From JAYUHK01 sp043767025 (lineage in GTDB: Bacteria > Bacteroidota > Bacteroidia > Chitinophagales > Saprospiraceae), in assembly GCA_043767025.1 (NCBI GenBank), contig JAYUHK010000190.1, positions 1 to 16,932 on the forward strand: a DNA stretch of 16,932 nucleotides. The letters are read 5' to 3'. Numbering within the stretch: position 1 is the stretch's first letter; every line of letters begins with the position of its first letter. The translations under genes and the position numbers were made by a program. Below, piece by piece: positions 5,647-12,870 of this stretch. The notes beneath the pieces were generated by a model. It searched no databases. It was not told the origin of the DNA and was given only the letters and a program-made list of their open reading frames with translations.

Positions 5647-6816
5647 ATGCAGCAAATTGGGATATTAGGAAGCGGCGCGATGGGCGCAGGCATCGCACAA
5701 GTTGCCGCTACTGCGGGCTGTGAAGTAGTGATTTTTGACGCTTTCGAGGGCGCGCTAATCAAAGGATGCAATCTGATTGAGGCTAATTTGAATAGATTGG
5801 TGGAGCGAAAAAAGATGGACGATGTGACAGCCAAAATAATCTTTGGTAGGATAAAATTTTGTGATAATTTGGACGCTTTTACCGACTGCGAGTTGGTCAT
5901 AGAAGCCATTGTTGAGGATTTAGAACTCAAAAAATCATCTTTTCAACAACTCGAAAGTGTGGTCAATCACGACTGTATTTTAGCCTCCAACACGTCTTCG
6001 CTTTCGCTCACAGCTATCGCCGCAGCCTGTAAAAATCCCAATAGAGTAGTCGGTATTCACTTTTTCAATCCTGCGCCCATCATGGAATTGGTAGAGATTA
6101 TCCCTGCGATTCAGACCAATAAATTAATTGTCACAAAAGTAAAGAATGTTATACAAAATTGGGGTAAGATAGTGGTCGAAGCCAGAGATACTCCGGGTTT
6201 TTTAGTCAATCGCATAGCGCGTCCGTTTTATGGAGAAGCGATGCGGATTTTAGAGGAAGATATAGCCGACTGCGCTACGATTGACTGGGCGATGATGGAG
6301 TTTGGCAACTTCAAAATGGGACCGTTTGCGCTGATGGACTTTATCGGGCACGATGTGAATTATCGAGTCACAGATTCTGTTTTTTCTGCATTTTATTTCG
6401 ATCCTCGCTATCGTCCTTCGCTGACCCAAAAAAGTTTGTTAGATGCAGGTTGGTTGGGTAAAAAATCGGGTAAAGGTTTTTACAATTATGCGGATAATGT
6501 GACAAAAATAGAACCTAATAAAAATTCAGAAATTGGCAAAAAAATATTCCTTCGGATACTATCCATGCTCATCAATGAAGCCGCCGATGCTTTATTTTTA
6601 AAAATTGCCACCGCCGAAGATATTGAGTTGGCGATGCAAAAAGGTACTAACTATCCGAAAGGATTGCTGCGCTGGGCGGACGAGTTAGGACTTCCCAACT
6701 GTGTCGAACTCCTTGATAATCAATATATTGAGTACGGCGAAGACCGCTATCGCTGCTCGCCACTACTTCGCCGAATGGCAAAAGAAAACAAAACTTTTTT
6801 TCCGCAAAATGTCTAA
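5647..6816 (+). CDS. 3-hydroxyacyl-CoA dehydrogenase (PaaH/3-hydroxybutyryl-CoA type)
   Basis: NAD-dependent oxidation of a 3-hydroxyacyl-CoA to the 3-oxoacyl-CoA in the cytoplasm. The N-terminal Rossmann domain has GSGAMG at residues 8-13 and an acidic residue after the second strand (FDA, about 30-32). Family catalytic residues are visible: S117 in ASNTSS, H138 in HFFNP, E150, and N188 in PGFLVNR. The dehydrogenase C-terminal domain spans about 184-281 (ending KSGKGFYNY). A second partial copy follows at about 300-375, with INEAADAL and GTNYPKGLLRWAD as in PaaH-type enzymes. At 389 aa it is shorter than E. coli PaaH (about 475) but longer than plain 3-hydroxybutyryl-CoA dehydrogenases (about 282). 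Its last 8 bases overlap the next gene, which starts with a PaaI domain, suggesting a role in phenylacetate or related CoA-ester catabolism. No other paa genes are in view. Confidence 0.9.
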   Translation: MQQIGILGSGAMGAGIAQVAATAGCEVVIFDAFEGALIKGCNLIEANLNRLVERKKMDDVTAKIIFGRIKFCDNLDAFTDCELVIEAIVEDLELKKSSFQQLESVVNHDCILASNTSSLSLTAIAAACKNPNRVVGIHFFNPAPIMELVEIIPAIQTNKLIVTKVKNVIQNWGKIVVEARDTPGFLVNRIARPFYGEAMRILEEDIADCATIDWAMMEFGNFKMGPFALMDFIGHDVNYRVTDSVFSAFYFDPRYRPSLTQKSLLDAGWLGKKSGKGFYNYADNVTKIEPNKNSEIGKKIFLRILSMLINEAADALFLKIATAEDIELAMQKGTNYPKGLLRWADELGLPNCVELLDNQYIEYGEDRYRCSPLLRRMAKENKTFFPQNV

Positions 6817-7819
6817 AAAAGCAACTAAAATTATTGATGCCATGTACGCCAAAGACGGATTTTCGTCGTGGATGGGCATGGTGCGCGTCGCCGAAGGCGA
6901 AGGATATTGCAAACTCCAGATGTCCGTCCGTCCCGAAATGTTGAATGGTTTTGGCATCGCACACGGCGGCATTACCTATACTTTGGCGGATAGTTGCTTC
7001 GCTTTTGCGTCAAATTCGCACGGACGAAAATCGGTTTCTATCGAAACAGCCATTTCTCATTGTGGGGCGGTGCAGGCAGGCGATGTGTTGACGGCGGAGG
7101 CAACGGAAGAAAATTTAGGTCAAAAAATTGCTATTTATTCTATAATTGTGACCAATCAGAATGGCAAAAAAGTAGCAATTTTTCGTGGAACTGTGTATCG
7201 GACAAGCGAAGACTGGCAAATAGATGTACCTACATCTAATTTAGTTTTTGCAACTAACAACGCCCACAAGATTCGAGAAATAAAAGAAATATTTGACGGT
7301 AAATACTTGAATATCAGTAGTTTAGCAGAAATAAATTGTTTAGACGACTTGCCTGAAACCCAAAATACCATCGTCGGGAACGCACTTCAAAAAGCGCGCT
7401 ACGTAGCCGAAAATTATAAGATTGATTGTTTTGCTGAAGATACGGGCTTGGAGGTAGATGCACTTGACGGCGAGCCGGGAGTTTTGTCGGCACGCTATGG
7501 AGGTATTCACGGTAACGCGGTCGCAAATATGGGTTTAGTCCTTCAAAAATTAGGGAAAAATGAAAATCGGAGTGCAAGATTTCGGACTGTCATCGCATTA
7601 GTCCTCAATAATCAAGAATTTACGTTTGAGGGAGTTTGCGAAGGAAGCATAAGAATCAATGCGAGTGGAGAAAAAGGCTTTGGTTACGACCCTATTTTTC
7701 AGCCCGACGGTTTCAATATTACTTTTGCAGAAATGGACAGCGAAACAAAAAACAAAATTAGTCATCGCGGAAAAGCGACTGCCAAATTTATTGACTTTTT
7801 AAAAGCTAATTTCGGTTAA
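6809..7819 (+). CDS. PaaI thioesterase fused to RdgB/HAM1 nucleotide pyrophosphatase
   Basis: A 336-aa protein of two complete enzymes in one frame. Residues 1-136 are a PaaI-type hot-dog thioesterase with N46, H52-G-G and D61 (LNGFGIAHGG...LADS) and FRGTVYRTSEDW at the end; such enzymes hydrolyse stalled acyl-CoA intermediates. Residues 143-336 are a full-length RdgB/HAM1 non-canonical purine NTP pyrophosphatase (ITP, dITP, XTP): SNLVFATNN, TIVGNALQKA, FAEDTGLEVDALDG, GFGYDPIF and KISHRGKA. The linker is only about six residues (QIDVPT), with no in-frame ATG or GTG that could start RdgB separately. The start codon overlaps the stop of the preceding dehydrogenase by 8 bases. An out-of-frame TAGATG sits exactly at the junction (7221-7226). 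A single-base insertion there would restore two overlapping genes, so the fusion could be real and recent, or a sequence error. Confidence 0.85.
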   Translation: MSKKATKIIDAMYAKDGFSSWMGMVRVAEGEGYCKLQMSVRPEMLNGFGIAHGGITYTLADSCFAFASNSHGRKSVSIETAISHCGAVQAGDVLTAEATEENLGQKIAIYSIIVTNQNGKKVAIFRGTVYRTSEDWQIDVPTSNLVFATNNAHKIREIKEIFDGKYLNISSLAEINCLDDLPETQNTIVGNALQKARYVAENYKIDCFAEDTGLEVDALDGEPGVLSARYGGIHGNAVANMGLVLQKLGKNENRSARFRTVIALVLNNQEFTFEGVCEGSIRINASGEKGFGYDPIFQPDGFNITFAEMDSETKNKISHRGKATAKFIDFLKANFG

Positions 7820-8252
7820 ATATTCTTTTATAAATAGGTTTTCGATATAAAAATTGTAAATACAACACTGGATACATCAGATAGTCCAATAATCTATAAG
7901 GAGTAGTGTATTCAAAATCGTCAATAATGAGGCTTTTGGAAAGTTCAGAACCCTGCTGAATCCCGTGCCAATGTCGCCAAGTTTTTAGAAAAAACGGTAA
8001 GCGCGTGCCTTCATCAATAAAATAAATCTGCGAATCCGATGCTCCAAAATCTGTAATCAGAGCGTCCCAACGCTGCGGCATGAACGGAATTAAAATTTCG
8101 AGATGCACTTCATCTCCTTTTTGACAGCCATCAAAACGCAACAAACGTACAGGAGGAAAAGGCGGAGCTAATTTCAAAAATAATTCCTTGTCAAAACCTG
8201 CAAAAATACTTTTTATATCGTTTTTTACGGTGCTTACAATTTTTATGCGCAT
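7806..8252 (-). CDS. SRPBCC-like (START-fold) protein
   Basis: A 148-aa soluble protein. Its pattern (FDKELFLKLAPPFPPVRLLRFDGCQKGDEVHLEI, then FIDEGTRLPFFLKTWRHWHGIQQ) resembles small SRPBCC ligand-binding proteins common in this phylum, in which a helix-grip fold encloses a hydrophobic pocket. Ligand and role are unknown. The C-terminus (LLDYLMYPVLYLQFLYRKPIYKRIFN) is hydrophobic-aromatic and basic and could touch the membrane. It lies 19 bases downstream of maf on the same strand, so the two are probably co-transcribed. Its last 14 bases overlap the end of the converging fusion gene. Confidence 0.65.
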   Translation of the reverse strand: MRIKIVSTVKNDIKSIFAGFDKELFLKLAPPFPPVRLLRFDGCQKGDEVHLEILIPFMPQRWDALITDFGASDSQIYFIDEGTRLPFFLKTWRHWHGIQQGSELSKSLIIDDFEYTTPYRLLDYLMYPVLYLQFLYRKPIYKRIFNRN

Positions 8253-8271
8253 TTTATTATTTTTTTAAAGT

Positions 8272-8841
8272 CTAAAAATTAATTAGATGTTGGTACACTA
8301 ATTGCACTGGAAGCCCCATCACGTTGGCATAAGTTCCTTCTATTTTATTGATTTTGCAAAGTCCGAGCCACTCTTGCACGCCATACGCGCCTGCTTTGTC
8401 GTAAGGTTGGTAAGCATTGAGGTAAAAATCAATTTCTTCGTCCGTGATAACATCTAAAAAAACATTGGAAATACCCGAAAAAACAAGCTCCTTCTTCTCC
8501 GAAAGCAAACAAACTCCCGTAATAACTCGGTGCATTCTGCCCGACAGAGCTTGCAACATTCGCACGCCGTCCGCATAATCTGTTGGCTTGCCATAAATAG
8601 TGTCGTCTATGATTACTACACTGTCCGCAGCCAGTATAATAGTCTGATTATCAAGGAGTTCTGACGACGCTTTCGCTTTCTTTTGTGCCAAATAGGCTGC
8701 TACATCTTCTACTTTCAGCGTATCTGGATAGGTTTCTTCGACCTCTTTTGCGCGCACTTCAAACTCAAATCCTGCTTCTCGCAACAGCTGACTTCGGCGC
8801 GGCGATTGCGACGCGAGAATAATTTTTTTATCGGAAAACAT
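8272..8841 (-). CDS. maf: Maf-family nucleotide pyrophosphatase
   Basis: A cytoplasmic house-cleaning enzyme that hydrolyses nucleoside triphosphates, dTTP/UTP or modified bases in characterised members, to monophosphates. The 189-aa length is typical. Motifs: ILASQSPRR (8-16), AADSVV (71-76, with Ser where most members have Thr), IYGKPTD (82-88), and YDKAGAYGVQEW (147-158), which fits the dTTP/UTP-type subgroup. Basis for the start: ATG directly before SDKKIILASQSPRR, the standard N-terminus. It is first gene of a probable two-gene unit with the SRPBCC-like gene. It converges on another house-cleaning pyrophosphatase domain (RdgB) less than 500 bases away. Confidence 0.95.
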   Translation of the reverse strand: MFSDKKIILASQSPRRSQLLREAGFEFEVRAKEVEETYPDTLKVEDVAAYLAQKKAKASSELLDNQTIILAADSVVIIDDTIYGKPTDYADGVRMLQALSGRMHRVITGVCLLSEKKELVFSGISNVFLDVITDEEIDFYLNAYQPYDKAGAYGVQEWLGLCKINKIEGTYANVMGLPVQLVYQHLINF

Positions 8842-9041
8842 TTATAAAAATATATTTTTGTGACAATTTTTTGAAAGAGTGCCGTGAGAACCGACTATGT
8901 TATAACGTTTCTGTTGGGTACATTGTTTTTTTATACGCGTTCAGTTTTTTTTGCGTTCTTTGTGAGGGTTTTAGGAATAGCAGAAAAATATGTAATTTAT
9001 TTTCTCTCCATTCCTTATTCAAAAAAAATTAGACGATTTAG

Positions 9042-10775
9042 ATGAAAATTAATGTTTTTGGTATTTTTTGTTGCCTACTTTTTGCCGCCAGCTGCGCCAA
9101 TCAAGTCGCCCTACAAGGCGGACCCAAAGACGTGGCGGCACCGAAAGTAGACAGTCTAAAATCAACTCCAAACGGTCTGACCAACTTCAAAAAACAAGTG
9201 ATAGAGTTGCGGTTCAATGAGTGGATTGTGTTGCAAGATGCTAACAATCAGATACTTGTGTCGCCGCCTTTGATTCGTCAGCCCAAAGTGGAGCTGTCGG
9301 GAAAAGTGCTGCGGTTGAAGTTTGACGAGGACGAGACGCTGCGACCGAATGTGACTTATCATATTGATTTTGGGCAGTCCATCAAGGATTTGACGGAGTC
9401 AAATATTGCGAAAGACTTGAGTTTTGTCTTTGCTACGGGGCAGAAAATTGACAGTCTTTCGCTGCGCGGAAAGGTGTTTGATGCTTACACAGGCAAGCCC
9501 GCCGAAAACGCATGGGTCATGCTTTACGACCGTTGGCAGGACAGCACTGCCGCGCGACGAGAGCGACCACTTTATGCCACCAAAACAACGAAAGAAGGCT
9601 TATTTTTGCTCGAAAATTTGAGAAAAGATACTTTTACTATGGCGGTTTTGATTGATGCCAACCGCAATTATTTATTTGACCAAGCAACCGAAAAAATAGG
9701 ATTTCTTCCGCTCAACCATTTTATTTTAGAGGATTCTTTTTCATCAAAATCGCTCTCACTTCGTATTTTTGAAAATGAAAAGCCGCTAAAATTAGTAGAT
9801 AAGAATTTGTCACAAAATGGTCTTATTTTTTTAAAATTTAATCAAATACCACTCAGCGCAGTCGTGGATATTAGAGCGCCTGACGCAGCAATATATACCG
9901 AACCTATCATCGGGGATAGCCTTCGTGTCTGGTATCATTTTGCGGACACACTGGCGCACAACTGGAAGATTTTGGTGCATCAAAAAGATAGTTTGACTTT
10001 TGATACGGTGAATATCAAAACTATTTTTTCAAAAAATAGCAAGCAGCAATTTCCGTTACTTCCGACGCAAGGATACCTGAAAGGCAATAAATTCAATATT
10101 CACAGCGATAAAAATATAGAAATTTCGTTCAATCATCCGTTGTCAAAAACCGATGCGACACGGATTCAGCTTTTTGCGGACACTGCTTTGAAAACGCCTA
10201 TTGCACTTCAAAATATTTCGATAGACAGCGTTTTGCGCAGCAAATTAATTTTTAATTTCAGTTGGAAACCTGCTGCCGACTACACGCTCGTATTACTTCC
10301 GAATGCAGTAACAGACTTCAACGGTACGCCCAACTCGGACACCATTCTACAAAAATACACTGTCACACCCAACGAAAATTTAGCGGAAATAACTTTTAAT
10401 TTAGATAGTTTGGACGCTCGCTATTCCTATCTTGTTCGGTTGATGATTGGAGAAAATAAAATTGCGGAGGAGTATATTGAAAATAAAACGGCTGCCGAAG
10501 TTATTTTTCGCTCGCTCGATGCCTCTGAAAGTTACGTTTTGCGGATTTTGGAAGACAAAAATCGGAATAAAATTTGGGACACAGGCAGCTACGACCGCCG
10601 CCGAGAGCCTGAATATTTTTTCGTCAAGTCGTTAGAGCCTGTGCAAGCGGGTTTTTCTTCTGTCGTGCCGATTTCGTTCCAACGCCAAGCCAACGCCGCC
10701 GCCGAAGGTACGCCCGCGCCGCCTGTCAGCAACGCATCGCCGGTAGGCAGAAAGTCGGGAAAGGGCGGAAATTGA
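9042..10775 (+). CDS. Ig-like domain lipoprotein of the Bacteroidota 'GGPKD' type
   Basis: A 577-aa envelope lipoprotein. The signal peptide ends in a lipobox LFAASC with the acylated cysteine at residue 18, followed by ANQVALQGGPKDVAAPKV. That opening is typical of a widespread family in this phylum with an SbsA-type Ig-like (Big_5) domain (about 34-135, ending LSFVFATGQ). A carboxypeptidase-regulatory-like beta sandwich follows (about 140-215: LRGKVFDAYTGKPAENAWVMLYD). Further Ig-like strands run through about 340-450, and a repeat of the regulatory-like pattern near 500-545 contains LRILEDKNRNKIWDTG. The tail is Ala/Pro/Gly-rich. Function is unknown; a structural or adhesion role at the cell surface is inference. 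The gene stands alone and shares a terminator with the converging gene at 10848. Confidence 0.85.
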   Translation: MKINVFGIFCCLLFAASCANQVALQGGPKDVAAPKVDSLKSTPNGLTNFKKQVIELRFNEWIVLQDANNQILVSPPLIRQPKVELSGKVLRLKFDEDETLRPNVTYHIDFGQSIKDLTESNIAKDLSFVFATGQKIDSLSLRGKVFDAYTGKPAENAWVMLYDRWQDSTAARRERPLYATKTTKEGLFLLENLRKDTFTMAVLIDANRNYLFDQATEKIGFLPLNHFILEDSFSSKSLSLRIFENEKPLKLVDKNLSQNGLIFLKFNQIPLSAVVDIRAPDAAIYTEPIIGDSLRVWYHFADTLAHNWKILVHQKDSLTFDTVNIKTIFSKNSKQQFPLLPTQGYLKGNKFNIHSDKNIEISFNHPLSKTDATRIQLFADTALKTPIALQNISIDSVLRSKLIFNFSWKPAADYTLVLLPNAVTDFNGTPNSDTILQKYTVTPNENLAEITFNLDSLDARYSYLVRLMIGENKIAEEYIENKTAAEVIFRSLDASESYVLRILEDKNRNKIWDTGSYDRRREPEYFFVKSLEPVQAGFSSVVPISFQRQANAAAEGTPAPPVSNASPVGRKSGKGGN

Positions 10776-10780
10776 GTAAA

Positions 10781-10825
10781 AAAAATAGGATTTCCTAAAG
10801 CAAAACTTTAAGAAATCCTATTTTT
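10781..10825. terminator. Bidirectional intrinsic terminator
   Basis: A 20-bp stem, arms 10781-10800 and 10806-10825, with one mismatch and loop CAAAA. A and T runs at the two ends let it stop transcripts from both converging genes. Confidence 0.9.
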
Positions 10826-10847
10826 AAAATAATAAATTTCGACTTTT

Positions 10848-12425
10848 CTATTCTCCTATCAGCTCAAAATCGGTGCGGCGGTTCTTGCTGCGCCCGTCTT
10901 CTGATGAGTTATCCGCCAAAGGTTTGTCGGCTCCGTTGCCAACTACGACGAACCGGTTGCGGGACATTCCGTAGGTATTTACCAAATAATCAGCTACCGA
11001 TTGCGCACGTTTTAAAGACAAAATTTTGTTGGTATTGGCGTTTCCGACATTATCGGTATTGCCTTGCACACGGATTCGGGAGTTTGAAAATGCTTTTGCG
11101 ATTTCTACCATTTCTTTGTCAATAATGTATTTCGTGTTGTCGTCGAGTTTGGATTCGCCGCTTCTGAACGAAATACTGACTCGTTTGGTGGCGATGGCAT
11201 CTTTTGTTTTCGTCGTTTCGGTGGCAGGCGCGAATGTTTTTTGCCCTTCTGCGTTGTGTTCTGCGCCGCTTGGCTTGAACGCTTTGAGTGCGTCCGAGTC
11301 AGCTATCATGCGCCAATTCGGGATTTTTCCTTCGGCGTAGCCCAAACTTTTGTAGGTCGCCGTCATGCGGTTGTAGAGTTGCTCGCCCGTCACACCCTTG
11401 TAATCGGGATTGAGTCCGAAGAAATTTTTGTTATCGCCGTTGGTACAAAGCCGAACATTGTTGATGGACTTGTAGCACATATCTTCGGTAAAGCCTTCAA
11501 AATTTTCGGATAAAATTTTCGCTGCTTTGCGTTTTGCGGCATCGCTGGCGTTGATTTCGGCTGCGCCGCGCATCCAACCTTCGTAAAGTTGGTTCACTTT
11601 TTGGCGATTTTTCTCTATCCATGATTTTTTGGCAATAAAAACATCGGCAATGATGTTGGAGGCGGAGCGAGTGCTTTCGAGGATTTTGCTTCCCGGCACC
11701 GACTGGAGGCAAGCCTCATCGTCGGGACTCCAGACTACGGCAGCGTCCACTTGCTGGCTTTTGAAAACTTGCGCCGCATCTACGGCGTTGCTTTGCTTCA
11801 CGATTTCGATGTCAGTAGGCTTCAGTCCGCCCGCTTCGAGCAGCCAAAGCAGGAAAGAGTGGGAGGGAGTCATTTCGGCGACGGCTACTTTTTTGCCCTT
11901 CAAATCCGCTACTTTCGCAATGCCGCGCCGCGCTACGATGGCATCGCCGCCACGCGACCAATCCGACTGAAATGCGACTTGCGGCTCGTAGTCGGCGAGT
12001 CCAGCGATTTCGGTGGGCAGTGCGTCTATTGTAGCCCAAAGCAAATCAATTTCGCCTTTTTTCCAAGCGGCGCGGCTGGCATCGAAGTCGTCGAGAATTT
12101 TAAATTCTACTGGAAATCCGTATTCGGATACAAAGCGAGAGTTTTTGTTTGCCTTGAATCCTTCGTTGAAATACTGTCCGCCCGCATAGCCGCCCCAAGT
12201 GACTACGCCTATTTTGATAGTTTCTTTGTCGCCGCGAATGGCGGCAGAGTTATCAGATTTTTCGGAGCGGTCTTTTTTGCCGTCTTCGGCGAGGGTTTTA
12301 CTTTTGTCGGTGATATTTTTTCCGAGGTCTGTATTTTTGAGAAAATACCGTCCGCCGAAAGCTACGCCGCCCACGATGACGAGCGTGATTAAAAATTTTG
12401 AAAAAGTTGTTAAACGTTGTGCCAT
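10848..12425 (-). CDS. Membrane-anchored solute-binding protein fused to an OmpA peptidoglycan-binding domain
   Basis: A 525-aa protein. Residues 9-29 form a hydrophobic segment (FLITLVIVGGVAFGGRYFL) without an obvious cleavage site, so it is probably an inner-membrane anchor. A charged linker (30-66) follows. Residues about 68-370 form a periplasmic binding-protein domain of the NMT1/phosphate type: IKIGVVTWGGYAGGQYFNEGF, GEIDLLWATIDALPTE, DLKGKKVAVAEMTPSH and DAAVVWSPDD. Residues about 413-525 are an OmpA C-terminal domain with NTDNVG, LSLKRAQSVADYLV and SKNRRTDFEL, including the Asp and Arg that grip diaminopimelate of peptidoglycan. No ABC permease or ATPase is nearby, so it more likely senses than imports. 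Such fusions occur in this phylum and in proteobacteria. It lies downstream of the PspA-like cluster on the same strand, with a 445-base repeat gap between, so it may have its own promoter. Confidence 0.88.
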   Translation of the reverse strand: MAQRLTTFSKFLITLVIVGGVAFGGRYFLKNTDLGKNITDKSKTLAEDGKKDRSEKSDNSAAIRGDKETIKIGVVTWGGYAGGQYFNEGFKANKNSRFVSEYGFPVEFKILDDFDASRAAWKKGEIDLLWATIDALPTEIAGLADYEPQVAFQSDWSRGGDAIVARRGIAKVADLKGKKVAVAEMTPSHSFLLWLLEAGGLKPTDIEIVKQSNAVDAAQVFKSQQVDAAVVWSPDDEACLQSVPGSKILESTRSASNIIADVFIAKKSWIEKNRQKVNQLYEGWMRGAAEINASDAAKRKAAKILSENFEGFTEDMCYKSINNVRLCTNGDNKNFFGLNPDYKGVTGEQLYNRMTATYKSLGYAEGKIPNWRMIADSDALKAFKPSGAEHNAEGQKTFAPATETTKTKDAIATKRVSISFRSGESKLDDNTKYIIDKEMVEIAKAFSNSRIRVQGNTDNVGNANTNKILSLKRAQSVADYLVNTYGMSRNRFVVVGNGADKPLADNSSEDGRSKNRRTDFELIGE

Positions 12426-12467
12426 TTTTTTAAAATTCTTTGATTGTTAAGAATATATAAATTGTGT

Positions 12468-12557
12468 TAAGTAGTTGTAAGTTTTTAGTTTTTAATTTTG
12501 AGTCATCATAAACTATTGCAAATCAACGAATTATGTCGAATAATAAATATCATGTAT
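12468..12557 (-). repeat. Dispersed upstream repeat, copy C
   Basis: The reverse complement matches window positions 1-90 with about 5 differences over 90 bases. It ends 42 bases before the start codon of the OmpA-fusion gene and points toward it. Confidence 0.85.
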
Positions 12558-12682
12558 TTAGGTACGGGAACTTAGAGAGTGATTGGTTTTTAGTGTTGAG
12601 TTTTTAGTCGCACAAGTAATTCTTTAGGAATGAAGAGAAAACAAGGTACTGAATATTGTGACGCAGAATTTTGGGTCAAAAC

Positions 12683-12785
12683 AAGGCAGATTTGAGGCGC
12701 GATGACGTGCATCGTAACGAAAATCTAACGCAGTTTTGGCTCAAAAGACAAGTCAGAATACAGTAACTTATTTTGGACGCGTTCC
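12683..12785 (-). repeat. Dispersed downstream repeat, copy D
   Basis: Read on the minus strand it starts GGAACGCGTCCAAAATAA, contains ACTGCGTTA then TTTTCGTT, and ends GCGCCTCAAATCTGCCTT. It aligns along its length with 16829-16932 at roughly 70% identity. A small hairpin CGATG-CACGT-CATCG is preserved in the other copy by paired changes. It begins 85 bases after the stop of the upstream gene (12871). Confidence 0.75.
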
Positions 12786-12870
12786 CAATCAGTTATAACA
12801 TTTTATAATCATAAATAATTTTTTTAAAATACTTATCGAACAAAAAATGCGGTCGAAGTTTGTAAAATAA

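Larger units (their letters stand above)
12426..12870. other. Repeat-rich gap between the nuclease-like gene and the OmpA-fusion gene
   Basis: No coding region is visible. Reading on the minus strand from 12870, there is an AT-rich stretch, repeat D (12785-12683), a short unique part with two ACTAAAAAC tracts, and repeat C (12557-12468). D and C may be the two ends of one element of about 320 bases. GGGAAC at about 12563 and GTTCCC at about 12781 lie in inverted orientation about 220 bases apart, a weak candidate for terminal inverted repeats of a mini-element. Confidence 0.6.

Noticed and set aside
6701..6808. 36-codon upstream extension of the thioesterase fusion frame
   Set aside because: It lies inside the dehydrogenase gene; MSKKATKIIDAMYAKDG at 6809 is the natural PaaI start and overlaps the upstream stop in the usual way.
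12562..12786. Mini-transposon bounded by GGGAAC/GTTCCC
   Set aside because: Only six matching bases at the ends and no clear target-site duplication; mentioned as a weak possibility, not called.
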